Shown piece after piece: positions 51,043 to 60,062 of a DNA stretch of 64,000 nt (positions are counted from its first letter, which is position 1; each line of letters begins with the position of its first letter). The notes below the pieces were generated by a model. That model saw only the letters and a list, made by a program, of their open reading frames with translations. It was not told the origin of the DNA and made no database searches. Source of the DNA: Bradyrhizobium nanningense (lineage in GTDB: Bacteria; Pseudomonadota; Alphaproteobacteria; Rhizobiales; Xanthobacteraceae); contig NZ_LBJC01000080.1 in NCBI RefSeq assembly GCF_004114535.1, positions 1-64,000 on the forward strand, written 5' to 3'. The position numbers and the translations under genes are program-made.

Positions 51043-51927
51043 ATGACCGAGGCAATTCGCGGGTTCTGGGTGGCATCGGCGACGCCGCTGGCGACGGACG
51101 GCAGCGTCGACGTAGCGAAGCTCGCGGCTCACGCCAAGCAGCTCTTCGGCAAGGGCGTCGACGGCGTCGTGCTGTTCGGCACCACGGGCGAGGGCACCTC
51201 CTTCAATGTCAGCGAGCGCATCGCGACCATCGAGGCCGTGCTCAAGGCCGGCGTCGCCCCGGAACGCATCGGCATCGGCGGCGGCTTCCCCGCCATCACC
51301 GACAGCATCGCGCTCACGCGCGCCGTGCTCGGCCTCGGCCTGCGTCACGTCCTGTTGCTGCCGCCATATTTCGATCGCAGCGTCACGGGCGAAGGCATCG
51401 AGGATGCCTTCGCCGCGATCATCGACGGCATCGCCGACGATCGGCTGCGCGCCTATCTCTATCACATCCCGCAGACGTCGGGCGTTGCGATCCCCACCAC
51501 CGTCGCTGCGAGCTTGCGCAAACGTTACGGCAAGGTGGTCGCGGGTCTGAAAGACTCCAGCGGCGACTTCAAGCAGTTCCAGGCATTCCGCACTGCCGCT
51601 CCCGAGCTCGCCATCACCGTCGGCAACGAAGCCGATATCGCCCGCGCGATTGCCGCGGGCGGCGCCGGCACCATCTGCGGCATGGCCAATGTCGTGCCCG
51701 AGCTGGTCAAGGGCATGGTCGACGGCAAGGTTGTCGAAGCGCGCATGCAGGCCGCGATCGACGTCGTACTGAAGACGCCGTCGTTCACTGCCACGCTGAA
51801 GGCGATCCTTGCGGCGCAGACCGGCGATGCCGCGTGGCTGCGCGTGCGCCCGCCGCTGCGCGCCTCGTCGGACGGCGCCGCGTTGAAGCGCAAGCTCGAC
51901 GAGTCGACGGCGCCTGCCATCGCGTGA
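51043..51927 (+). CDS. Dihydrodipicolinate synthase (DapA)-family aldolase/lyase
   Basis: A 294-residue class I aldolase fold. Features are the GTTGEGTSFN motif near the start, the AYLYHIPQTSG tyrosine region, and the Schiff-base Lys170 in AGLKDSSGDF. Bacteria use this fold for DapA itself and for many catabolic aldolases (2-keto-3-deoxy sugar acids, for example). Here the setting, divergent from an FAD-linked hydroxy-acid oxidase and a GntR regulator, favours a catabolic role rather than lysine synthesis. ATG 51043 is used; a GTG lies just before it. Confidence 0.88.
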   Translation: MTEAIRGFWVASATPLATDGSVDVAKLAAHAKQLFGKGVDGVVLFGTTGEGTSFNVSERIATIEAVLKAGVAPERIGIGGGFPAITDSIALTRAVLGLGLRHVLLLPPYFDRSVTGEGIEDAFAAIIDGIADDRLRAYLYHIPQTSGVAIPTTVAASLRKRYGKVVAGLKDSSGDFKQFQAFRTAAPELAITVGNEADIARAIAAGGAGTICGMANVVPELVKGMVDGKVVEARMQAAIDVVLKTPSFTATLKAILAAQTGDAAWLRVRPPLRASSDGAALKRKLDESTAPAIA

Positions 51928-52025
51928 GGCCGCACAAAATCGTGATACGTCGCCACGAATTTCGCGCGCGACGTGTCGCAATGGGCTCGATGGCAATTGG
52001 AGATTGCCGTTTGCTGCCGCTCAGG

Positions 52026-52042
52026 TCTTAGAACCATTCAAC
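52026..52042 (+). promoter_or_regulatory. Partial Irr-box-like motif upstream of the TonB receptor
   Basis: TCTTAGAACCATTCAAC keeps the left half (TTAGAA-N3-TTC) of the rhizobial iron control element bound by Irr, while the right half is degenerate (TTCAAC instead of TTCTAA). It is about 100 bases before the receptor start. Suggestive only. Confidence 0.35.
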
Positions 52043-52140
52043 ACTAGAGCGATTCAACTCCGGCTGCGGTTCTCTTCGCGCACCGCGTCTGTTAGACGCG
52101 CCAGCTTCAATGCTGCGTCTGACCTGGAAGTGAATCGAAC

Positions 52141-54465
52141 GTGCCTGCTCATCTGGACGGCCTGTACGTCAACGGCCGTCGAACTCACGCCGGCAAGAGC
52201 CGTGCGGGTCTTCTCATCGGAGCGGCCGTGCTGCTCGCCGAATGCCCCTCCAACATGACGATCGCGCAGGCGCAATCGGCCCTGCCGCCGGTAACGGTTG
52301 AGGCACCGGCGCAGCGGCCGAAGCCGGCGCGCGCGTCGGACCAGGCTTCACGCCGCACGCAGACCGCCGCGCGCCAGCCCGATCGCAATCCCGCGCCCGC
52401 TGCGCCGACTCTCTCCGAGCGCGCTGCCGCCGCAGCTGCCGCGCAACAGGAGGCGAAACTCGGCTATCGCGCAATGCCGAGCGCAACCACGCTGCGCACC
52501 GGAGCCTCGCCGCTCGATACCTCGCAGACCGTCAACGTCGTGCCCGCGCAGGTGTTGAAGGATCAATTGCCGCGCAACGTCGACGACGCGCTGGTCAACA
52601 TCAGCGGCATCAGCCAGGCCAACACGCTCGCCGGGACCCAGGACGCAGTGATCCGCCGCGGCTTCGGCGATAACCGCGACGGCTCGATCATGCGCAACGG
52701 CATGCCGCTGGTGCAGGGCCGCAGCCTGAACGCCGCAGTGGATAGCGTCGAAGTGCTGAAGGGACCGGCTTCGCTGCTCTACGGCATCATGGATCCCGGC
52801 GGCATCGTCAACACCATCAGCAAGCGTCCGGAGCTCTACCAACACGGCTCGGTCACCCTGCTTGGCTCGACCTACGCGAACAACCGCAGCGGTGCTGACG
52901 GCACGCTCGACATCACCGGTCCGATCGGCGACGGCGGTCTCGCCTATCGGTTCATCGGCTACGGCGTCAGCGAAGATTATTGGCGCAATTTCGGCCGCCA
53001 CCGCGAGATGCTGGTGAACCCATCGCTTGCCTGGTACGGCGACACCACGACCGTCCAGCTCACCTATGAGCACCGCGAATTCATCACTCCGTTCGACCGC
53101 GGCACGGCCTTCGTCAAAGGCGCTCCACTGGCGATCCCGAAGACGCGCCGGCTCGACGAGCCATTCAACAACATGTGGGGCACTTCCGACCTGGTGCAGG
53201 CCTCAGTCGAGCAGAAGCTCGACGACAATTGGAAGGTCACCGCGGCCTACAGCTACAACACCGAGACTTTCAGCGCGAACCAGCTTCGTATCACCAGCGT
53301 CAACGCCACGACCGGTATTGAAACCCGCAGCAACGACGGTACGCGCAACTCGCTGAGCAACGCCAGCTACGGTACCTCCTATCTGCAAGGCGACGTTTGG
53401 GTTGGCGGCTTCCGCAACGAGATCCTGTTCGGAGGCGAGGCGCTGTATCGCACGATCGATCGCCACGATCTGATTCGCCAGGCGACTCCCAGCTTCAACT
53501 TCTACAACCCGGTTTATGGACTGGTCGCGCCGGGCACGACCGTTTCGGCAACCGACAGCGAGCAGACCGACAAGCTCGGCACCCGCAGCTTCTTTGCCCA
53601 GGATACGTTCCACCTGACCAACTGGCTGTCCGTGGTCGGTGGTGTGCGCTGGATGGAATATGAGCAACTCGCGGGAAAAGGGCGCCCCCTCTTCGTGACC
53701 GCCACCAATCTGGCAGGCGACAAGGTTCTGCCGCTCGGCGGCGTCATCTTCAAACTCAACGACCAGCTCTCTTATTACGTGAGCTATACGCAGTCATTGA
53801 AGCCGACATCGGTCATCCCGCCTTTCACGGCCGGCTTCGTTGTCGATTCCACCATTGCGCCCGAAGAAGGAACGCAGTGGGAGACCGGCCTGAAATTCGA
53901 CGTCAACAAGCGGCTGTCTGGCACTCTGGCGCTCTACGACATCCAGAAGAAGAACGTGCTGGTGCTGGACGACATCGGCGGCGGCAAGTCGGCGGCGCGC
54001 ACGTCCGGTGCGGCCAGGTCGCGCGGCGTGGAACTGGACGTGACCGGCAGGCTGACCGACGAATGGAGCTTGATCGGAAGTTACGGCTATACCGACGCAC
54101 GGCTGATCAATGATCCCGTTGTTGGCAATGCCAAGCTGTTCAATGCTCCAATGAACACGGCTTCGCTCTATCTCGTCTACGATTTCGGCGACAGGCTCCC
54201 CGGACGCCTGCGGCTTGGCGGAGGCGCGCATTATGTCGGCGATCGGGCAGGCGACTCTGCCAACACGTTTTTCATGCCGGCCTATACCGTGGCGGACATT
54301 TTTGCCACGTACGACACCAAGATCGATAGTCTGCCCGTGACTTATCAGTTCAATGTCAAGAACCTGTTCGACAAGCTCTACTATACGTCCAGCACCGGGA
54401 ATGCCTTGAACGTCGCCATCGGCGATGCGCGGCGCATCTCGCTGTCGGCCACGGTGAAATTCTAG
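52141..54465 (+). CDS. TonB-dependent siderophore receptor
   Basis: A 774-residue outer-membrane transporter. After the signal sequence there is a Pro/Arg/Ala-rich linker (about 50-110) and then the plug domain (TSQTVNVVPAQVLKDQLP, SVEVLKGPASLLYGIMDPGG). A 22-strand barrel with alternating aromatic strands follows, ending ISLSATVKF with a terminal Phe as needed for BAM assembly. FhuA-type plug sequence indicates hydroxamate-like or other siderophores, but the ligand is not determined. The start is GTG 52141. A PepSY membrane protein follows two bases after the stop, so the pair forms an iron-uptake module. Confidence 0.91.
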   Translation: MPAHLDGLYVNGRRTHAGKSRAGLLIGAAVLLAECPSNMTIAQAQSALPPVTVEAPAQRPKPARASDQASRRTQTAARQPDRNPAPAAPTLSERAAAAAAAQQEAKLGYRAMPSATTLRTGASPLDTSQTVNVVPAQVLKDQLPRNVDDALVNISGISQANTLAGTQDAVIRRGFGDNRDGSIMRNGMPLVQGRSLNAAVDSVEVLKGPASLLYGIMDPGGIVNTISKRPELYQHGSVTLLGSTYANNRSGADGTLDITGPIGDGGLAYRFIGYGVSEDYWRNFGRHREMLVNPSLAWYGDTTTVQLTYEHREFITPFDRGTAFVKGAPLAIPKTRRLDEPFNNMWGTSDLVQASVEQKLDDNWKVTAAYSYNTETFSANQLRITSVNATTGIETRSNDGTRNSLSNASYGTSYLQGDVWVGGFRNEILFGGEALYRTIDRHDLIRQATPSFNFYNPVYGLVAPGTTVSATDSEQTDKLGTRSFFAQDTFHLTNWLSVVGGVRWMEYEQLAGKGRPLFVTATNLAGDKVLPLGGVIFKLNDQLSYYVSYTQSLKPTSVIPPFTAGFVVDSTIAPEEGTQWETGLKFDVNKRLSGTLALYDIQKKNVLVLDDIGGGKSAARTSGAARSRGVELDVTGRLTDEWSLIGSYGYTDARLINDPVVGNAKLFNAPMNTASLYLVYDFGDRLPGRLRLGGGAHYVGDRAGDSANTFFMPAYTVADIFATYDTKIDSLPVTYQFNVKNLFDKLYYTSSTGNALNVAIGDARRISLSATVKF

Positions 54466-54467
54466 CC

Positions 54468-55646
54468 ATGGCAGTACGGCTGGGACACACGATCAAGGCG
54501 GTCCTGTTCCAGGTCCATTCCGTCGCGGGTCTGGTTCTGGCGTTGCTGCTGTCCCTGATCGCGCTGACCGGCGCGATCATGAGTTTCGAGGACGAGATCG
54601 TCGATCATCTCAACGCCGGCATCATGCAGGTCGCGCCGCGTCAGGCCCCGCCGCTGATGCCTGACGAACTGGTTGCGCGGCTGATAGCGGCGCAGGACCT
54701 CGGCAAGGTCGCTGCCGTCACGCTGTCGAGCGATCCATCGGCGGCGGTTCATGTCCGCTTCGGCCGCGACGAGCAGGGCGGATGGCCGGCTTCGCTCTAT
54801 GTCGATCCCTATGACGCGCACGTGCTGGGCTCGCCGCGGGGCGAGGCATTCTTCGCGACCGTGCGCCGGCTGCATCGCTGGCTGCTCATTCCCGGCGACC
54901 GCAAGGGCTGGGGACGCCCCATCACCGGCACCATCGCACTCGGCCTGATCGTCATGCTGGTCACGGGCCTCGTGCTGCGCTGGCCGCGGCGGGCGGGCAG
55001 CGTGAAGATGTGGCTGAAGCCGAACCTCGCGCTCGGTGGGCGCGCCCTGCAACGGTCGCTGCACACCGTGATCGGCACCTGGGTCCTGCCGGTCTATCTG
55101 GCGATGACGCTCACCGGCCTGTATTTCTCCTTCGAATGGTACAAGGACGGCGTGACCTGGCTGCTGGTGCGTCCGCACGTCACCGCAGCGAAGATGCCCG
55201 CAAAGTCGCCCCGTGCGGCCAACTCCGAGCCGGTGCGGCCAATCGGATTCGATCAAGCATGGACGACGTTCCAACGCGAGGAGGGCGACCGGTTCTCCAA
55301 GGCGTTGCTGACACTGCCGGCGCAGGGTACGACGTTGCGCATCCGGTCATGGGGGAAAGCCTCGTTGCTGGAAACCACGCGCGATGAATTCCGCATCGAC
55401 ACCGTTACCGGGCAACTGGTCTCCGCGGAGCGCTTTGCCGACAAGACGTTCGGCGAGAAGGTCATCGCGGCCATCTACGACATCCATCGCGGCGAGATCC
55501 TGGGTTGGCCAGGCAAGCTCGTCTTCATGATCGTCGCGATCACAATGCCGCTGTTCTTGGTCACCGGCATTTTGCTCTATCTGTCGCGCCGTAGGCTGCG
55601 GCGTCCGGCGCAGCCACCGCTCGGGCGGCTCGTTCCCGGCGAGTGA
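54468..55646 (+). CDS. PepSY-associated membrane protein (siderophore-iron reductase type)
   Basis: A 392-residue inner-membrane protein of the PepSY_TM family. Membrane segments lie near residues 15-40, 145-170, 195-220 and 340-370. Each carries a conserved histidine context: FQVHSVAGLV, RLHRWLLIPGD, SLHTVIGTWV and YDIHRGEILG, the arrangement expected for heme ligands. Members next to TonB receptors are thought to reduce ferric siderophores at the inner membrane. It starts two bases after the receptor stop and is clearly in the same operon. Confidence 0.88.
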   Translation: MAVRLGHTIKAVLFQVHSVAGLVLALLLSLIALTGAIMSFEDEIVDHLNAGIMQVAPRQAPPLMPDELVARLIAAQDLGKVAAVTLSSDPSAAVHVRFGRDEQGGWPASLYVDPYDAHVLGSPRGEAFFATVRRLHRWLLIPGDRKGWGRPITGTIALGLIVMLVTGLVLRWPRRAGSVKMWLKPNLALGGRALQRSLHTVIGTWVLPVYLAMTLTGLYFSFEWYKDGVTWLLVRPHVTAAKMPAKSPRAANSEPVRPIGFDQAWTTFQREEGDRFSKALLTLPAQGTTLRIRSWGKASLLETTRDEFRIDTVTGQLVSAERFADKTFGEKVIAAIYDIHRGEILGWPGKLVFMIVAITMPLFLVTGILLYLSRRRLRRPAQPPLGRLVPGE

Positions 55647-55810
55647 GCGGACGAGGCGGTCGCCGAGAGGCCTGATGACAACTTGGTCTCTTGGGCCGAG
55701 GCCAGTTACTCCAAGCGTCGCCATCACAGCCAAGCAAGGAAATCCTTGTCTCGGGCGTTAGAGAATGGTTCCCTCCACACGTTGAGGTCGTGTACGGGAG
55801 CCCTTCAGCA

Positions 55811-57094
55811 ATGTCGGAACGAGACGAACTTGAAGAGACGGCCCGGCCTGCCGTGCTGGTCAGGCGCAGCGATCTGCCCGTGCCATTGGAGCACTCGGCC
55901 CGAAGTTTCTTCGGGGGGCTTCCCAAATTGCCTCCGCGTTTCGATTGGCCCACCGCAGACGTCACGGCCTATAATTCACCAGAGACTGTTGCACTGACAT
56001 TCGTGGCCCAGATCGACTTGGCCGAAGTGCCAGGGGCCGGTTGGTCACCGCTTCCGACGCGGGGTACGCTTTATTTCTTCTGTAGTTCTGTGTTCGTTGG
56101 CGAGGGACACCCGCCGTGTCGCGTCCTCTACAGCCCAACCGACGGCAATGCGTATCCCGACCGCCAGCCACCACCGGATCTGATGCCGTTGGCTGGCAGC
56201 GACGGTGACTACCAAGTCAGATGGCTCAATCCCGACGTCGATTTCCATTCCAAGGTCGAATTCAAATATCCGGTTGCCTTCCGGCTGTTCCGTGATTTCT
56301 ACTTTCTGGAAGATGCCGTCGGAGGCGAACTCATGATCAAGGAATTATGTAAAGCGCTAGGTCCAGGCGAGCCGCATCAGAATGATCTGCTTCAGTTCCG
56401 AAGCGTGGACAACTATCAGAAGGATGAGAATTGGCCGTTCAATTGGCTGCTGATCGCTTGCGTGGTTCGGTCGGTCTTATCGAATGTCCAGTGCGACCTG
56501 ACGAACGGATATTACGGCAAGCCACCCACCGAAGAAGCAATCGTGGAACCGAAGCGTTGTCGTGCCGGGGCTATAGGGTGGCTCGAACGGTGTCGGGATC
56601 TGACTCCACTGGATGATGTCGATGCGGGCACGAAGGCAGCGTTCAGGTCTTGGTGGTTCGACATCGTGCAGGGCTACGAGAAGTTGGACAGGCAGGTAAC
56701 CACTGGTGTCGGCCGAATCGCGGAAGACCTTGGTAACGCCATCAACTATACGATCCGTTGTATGGCGACGCACGATGTCGACGCTGTCGATGACGCTCCA
56801 TTGAGTTACGTTGCAAATCTCGTGCGACAAAATCGTTGGACGGCGCCGACGGCTGAACAGGGGCAACGCCGCCATTTCCACACGGCGATTCATCAGATGC
56901 TGGGGTATGGCAGCTCATGGCAGGATGCGACCGAGGAGCATCTGGAAGATATATTGCTGCTTCAGATCGAGGGCGATCTTGCCTTTTTCGATTGGCACTC
57001 AGATATCGGCGGCGTGCTTCATTTCTGGATCGATCCCGATGCGCTTGCTCAAGGCGATTTCTCCCAGGTCGTCGCAACATACCAATGCGACTAG
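55811..57094 (+). CDS. DUF1963-domain protein
   Basis: A 427-residue cytoplasmic protein with a DUF1963 (YwqG-like) domain: LGGLPKLPPRF-like FGGLPKLPPRFDWP near the start, FVAQIDLAEV, TLYFFCSS, and a C-terminal LLLQIEGDLAFFDWHSDIGG then VLHFWIDPDALAQGDFSQV. The middle (about 160-340) is an insertion absent from short YwqG proteins. Function is unknown. The coding sequence appears visibly less GC-rich and uses more A/T-ending codons than its neighbours, suggesting recent acquisition. ATG 55811 with GGGAGC upstream is used as the start. Confidence 0.83.
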   Translation: MSERDELEETARPAVLVRRSDLPVPLEHSARSFFGGLPKLPPRFDWPTADVTAYNSPETVALTFVAQIDLAEVPGAGWSPLPTRGTLYFFCSSVFVGEGHPPCRVLYSPTDGNAYPDRQPPPDLMPLAGSDGDYQVRWLNPDVDFHSKVEFKYPVAFRLFRDFYFLEDAVGGELMIKELCKALGPGEPHQNDLLQFRSVDNYQKDENWPFNWLLIACVVRSVLSNVQCDLTNGYYGKPPTEEAIVEPKRCRAGAIGWLERCRDLTPLDDVDAGTKAAFRSWWFDIVQGYEKLDRQVTTGVGRIAEDLGNAINYTIRCMATHDVDAVDDAPLSYVANLVRQNRWTAPTAEQGQRRHFHTAIHQMLGYGSSWQDATEEHLEDILLLQIEGDLAFFDWHSDIGGVLHFWIDPDALAQGDFSQVVATYQCD

Positions 57095-57184
57095 CCTGAT
57101 CTCCGCATGTGCTTCTGGCTTATTGCTGGCCAACGCTACCGCAATGGTTCAAAAGGTCCCTGTTCTCTTCGCAAGGCCCGCACA

Positions 57185-58417
57185 ATGAAGCTCCCGACCG
57201 TCACTCCCGCCGGCATCCGCCGCGCCCTTCTGCTGCGCGAAGAAATCGCGCTGCTCGATCTCAGATACGAGGCCGGCTTCGCGACGGGACATCCGTTGTT
57301 TGCCGCCAACATGGTCGCCGACCGGATCGCGATCGAGGCCGAGACGAGGCTGCCGCGCAAGGATGTGCCGATCGTGCTCTATGATGACGGCGAAGGGCTG
57401 TGCGCGAGCGGCGCCGAGCGTCTGGCCGCGCTCGGCTATACCAATGTCAGCGCGCTCGAGGGCGGATTGAAGGCCTGGCGTGCGGCGGGCTATGAGGTCT
57501 TCGAGGACGTCAATTCCTATTCGAAAGCGTTCGGCGAATTGGTCGAGGCGCGGCGCCACACGCCTTCATTCAGCGCCGACGAGGTGGCAAAGCTGATCGC
57601 CGAGAAGGCCAACATCGCCATCCTCGATGTCCGCCGTTTCGACGAATATGCTACCATGAACATTCCGGGCTCGGTCAGCGTGCCTGGCGCCGAGTTGGTG
57701 CTGCGGGCAGGGCAGGCCGCTCCCGACCCTGAAACGATCATCATCGTCAATTGCGCCGGCCGCACCCGCTCGATCATCGGCACCCAGTCGCTGATCAATG
57801 CCGGCGTGCCCAACAAGGTGCGCGCGCTGCGCAACGGCACCATCGGCTGGACGCTAGGGCGGCATACGCTCGATCACGGTGCCGACAGGCGCGGGGAGAT
57901 CGGGCCGTTCGAGGGCGGCCCGGCCAATGCGCGCGACGTCGCCTATCGCGCCGGTGTCCGTCATATCGGCGCGCGCGAGATGGCTGCGCTTGTCGCGCAG
58001 ACGGATCGCACGCTCTATCGCTTCGACGTGCGCGACGCCGAGGAATATGCGGCCGGCCATCTCCCGGGCTTCCGCCATTACCCCGGCGGCCAGCTCGTCC
58101 AGGAAACCGACATGGCCGCGCCTGTGCGCGGGGCACGCATCGTCCTGACCGACGACAGGGGCGTCCGCGCGGACATGACGGCGTCCTGGCTGGCGCAGAT
58201 GGGCTGGGAGGTCTATGTGCTCGAGGGCGGCTATGACAGCGCGCTCGAGGTCGGCCCGCCGCGCGTGCTGCCCAAGCCCGATCCGGCCCATCGCTACCGC
58301 CGTCCTTATGAAGGTACCGACGTCGCGCAAGCTGCGATGCAAGCCTATCTCGACTGGGAATATGGCCTCGTCGAGCAGCTCCGCCGCGACGGCACGCACG
58401 GGTTTTACGTGATTTGA
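57185..58417 (+). CDS. Triple rhodanese-domain protein
   Basis: A 410-residue cytoplasmic protein with three rhodanese-like domains (about 10-110, 130-245, 265-375). Each domain shows the LDLR/DVR.F.EY opening and a C-terminal LAALGYTNVSALEGGLKAW-type loop. Domain 1 has Cys73 in the loop GEGLCASGAE, domain 2 has Cys190 in NCAGRTRS, a good active-site loop, and domain 3 has Asp-Arg-Gly in place of the cysteine, so it is probably inactive. Sulfur transfer is likely for domain 2. The length is about twice that of tandem thiosulfate sulfurtransferases. ATG 57185. Confidence 0.86.
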   Translation: MKLPTVTPAGIRRALLLREEIALLDLRYEAGFATGHPLFAANMVADRIAIEAETRLPRKDVPIVLYDDGEGLCASGAERLAALGYTNVSALEGGLKAWRAAGYEVFEDVNSYSKAFGELVEARRHTPSFSADEVAKLIAEKANIAILDVRRFDEYATMNIPGSVSVPGAELVLRAGQAAPDPETIIIVNCAGRTRSIIGTQSLINAGVPNKVRALRNGTIGWTLGRHTLDHGADRRGEIGPFEGGPANARDVAYRAGVRHIGAREMAALVAQTDRTLYRFDVRDAEEYAAGHLPGFRHYPGGQLVQETDMAAPVRGARIVLTDDRGVRADMTASWLAQMGWEVYVLEGGYDSALEVGPPRVLPKPDPAHRYRRPYEGTDVAQAAMQAYLDWEYGLVEQLRRDGTHGFYVI

Positions 58418-58735
58418 TCCTATTATCCGTCACCCCCGCGCAACGGCGAAGCCGTTGCCGCTGGAGGTGGCCGCTTCTTCAGCGGCCCTCGAAGGGCGAC
58501 GGCCCGGCTGGCACCTCGGCCGTTCATCCTTCGAGGCTCCCGGCGCGATGCTGCGCATCGTGCCACTCGCACCTCAGGATGACGGAATGGCTACTGTGCG
58601 TGCGAGAATGACGGAGCTGGTGGGATGCCAAGCATCTCACGCACCGCCATTTTCTTCCCGTATCTGCCCCCTATTGTGCTGCGCATCGTTCGCGGTCTAT
58701 GAGCTGCGGCAAAGCTCATCATCTACGGAGACACC
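58418..58735. repeat. Palindrome-rich intergenic region
   Basis: About 320 bases between the rhodanese and dehydrogenase genes. The part at 58434-58594 begins CCCGCGCAACGGCGAAG and ends CAGGATGACGG, with alternating arms such as GCGAAGCCGTTGCC and GCATCGTGCC/GCGATGCTGCGC. It reads as another Bradyrhizobium-type mobile palindrome. No gene is supported; a purine-rich leader (CTACGGAGACACC) precedes the dehydrogenase start. Confidence 0.6.
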
Positions 58736-59980
58736 ATGTCAGCCCCAGGCCAAAGCCCTGAGCGGAGCGCGAAGGCGCTGCTGCTCGAAGGCGTCAATGA
58801 TAGCGCTGTCGACCTTTTCAAGGGCGCGGGCTTCACCAATGTCGAGCGGCTGACCAAGGCGCTGGACGGAGAGGTGCTGCGCCGGGCGCTCGACGGCGTG
58901 TCGCTGCTCGGCATCCGCTCGCGGACCCAGATCACCGATGAGGTGCTGGCCGCTGCCGACCAGCTGCTCGCGGTCGGCTGCTTCAGCGTCGGCACCAACC
59001 AGGTCGATCTTGCGGCGGCGCGCAAGCGCGGCATTCCCGTGTTCAACGCGCCGTTCTCCAACACGCGCAGCGTCGCCGAGCTCGTGATCGGCGAGATCGT
59101 GATGCTGCTGCGGCGGATCTTTCCGCGCTCGGTGTCGGCCCATGCTGGCGGCTGGGACAAGTCGGCGACCGGCAGCCGCGAGGTGCGTGGCCGCACGCTC
59201 GGCATCGTCGGCTACGGCAATATCGGCTCGCAGCTCTCGACGCTGGCAGAAGCCATGGGCATGCGCGTGATCTATTTCGACCGCACCGACAAGCTCCGTC
59301 ACGGCAACACCGAGCCGGTCGAGCGACTGCAAGAGCTGCTGGCGCAGAGCGACGTCGTCAGCCTGCACGTGCCGGAGACGCCGGAGACTGCGGGCATGAT
59401 CGGCGAGAAGGAGCTGCGGGCGATGAAGCCAGGCTCGTTCCTGATCAACAACAGCCGCGGCACCGTGGTCGATCTCGACGCGCTCGCGCGCGCCTTGCGC
59501 GATGGTCATCTCGCCGGCGCGGCGATCGACGTGTTTCCGGTCGAGCCCTCGTCGAATGCGGATCGCTTCAAGAGCCCGGTGCAGGGCCTCGAGAACGTCA
59601 TTCTCACCCCGCATATCGGCGGCTCGACCGAGGAGGCGCAGGAGCGCATCGGCGGCGAGGTCGCGCGCAAGCTGGTCGACTATTTCATCACGGGCTCGAC
59701 CATGGGCGCGGTGAATTTTCCGGAGGTGCAGCTGCATTTGCGTCCCTCCGGCGCGCGCTTCAGCCATGTCCATCGCAACGTGCCCGGCATGCTGCGGCGG
59801 CTCAACGAGGTCTTCCTCCAGCGCGACATCAACATCGCCGCGCAATATCTGGAGACCGCCGGCGATCTCGGCTACGTCGTGCTCGATGCCGATCTCGGCG
59901 GCCAGGATTCCGCCGCGCTGCTGCAGCAGATCCGCAGCCTCGACGGCACGATCGGCGCGCGACTGGTGTTCGAGCACTAG
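58736..59980 (+). CDS. serA: D-3-phosphoglycerate dehydrogenase (SerA, E. coli type)
   Basis: Oxidises 3-phosphoglycerate in serine synthesis. The 414-residue protein has substrate and NAD domains (GIVGYGNIGSQLSTL Rossmann motif near residue 158), the catalytic Arg in NNSRGTVVDLDAL, the Glu in IDVFPVEPS and His in TPHIGGSTEEAQ, and a C-terminal ACT domain (about 340-414, beginning VHRNVPGMLRRLNEVF). The compact layout with one ACT domain is the E. coli form, which is usually inhibited by serine. It could act on other 2-hydroxy acids, but the motif set is that of SerA. Start at base 58736-58738 (ATG context TCAGCCCCAGGC). Confidence 0.9.
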   Translation: MSAPGQSPERSAKALLLEGVNDSAVDLFKGAGFTNVERLTKALDGEVLRRALDGVSLLGIRSRTQITDEVLAAADQLLAVGCFSVGTNQVDLAAARKRGIPVFNAPFSNTRSVAELVIGEIVMLLRRIFPRSVSAHAGGWDKSATGSREVRGRTLGIVGYGNIGSQLSTLAEAMGMRVIYFDRTDKLRHGNTEPVERLQELLAQSDVVSLHVPETPETAGMIGEKELRAMKPGSFLINNSRGTVVDLDALARALRDGHLAGAAIDVFPVEPSSNADRFKSPVQGLENVILTPHIGGSTEEAQERIGGEVARKLVDYFITGSTMGAVNFPEVQLHLRPSGARFSHVHRNVPGMLRRLNEVFLQRDINIAAQYLETAGDLGYVVLDADLGGQDSAALLQQIRSLDGTIGARLVFEH

Positions 59981-60062
59981 CGCGTCATTGACGGCTGCTC
60001 GGAGCTCGCATTGAATGCGGCCTCCGGTCGATTTGAACAAGAACACAAACGGGGTGGAAACG

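Noticed and set aside
51043..51927. Biosynthetic dapA assignment
   Set aside because: Fold and Schiff-base lysine fit, but the divergent FAD-oxidase and GntR regulator argue for a catabolic aldolase, so no gene symbol was given.
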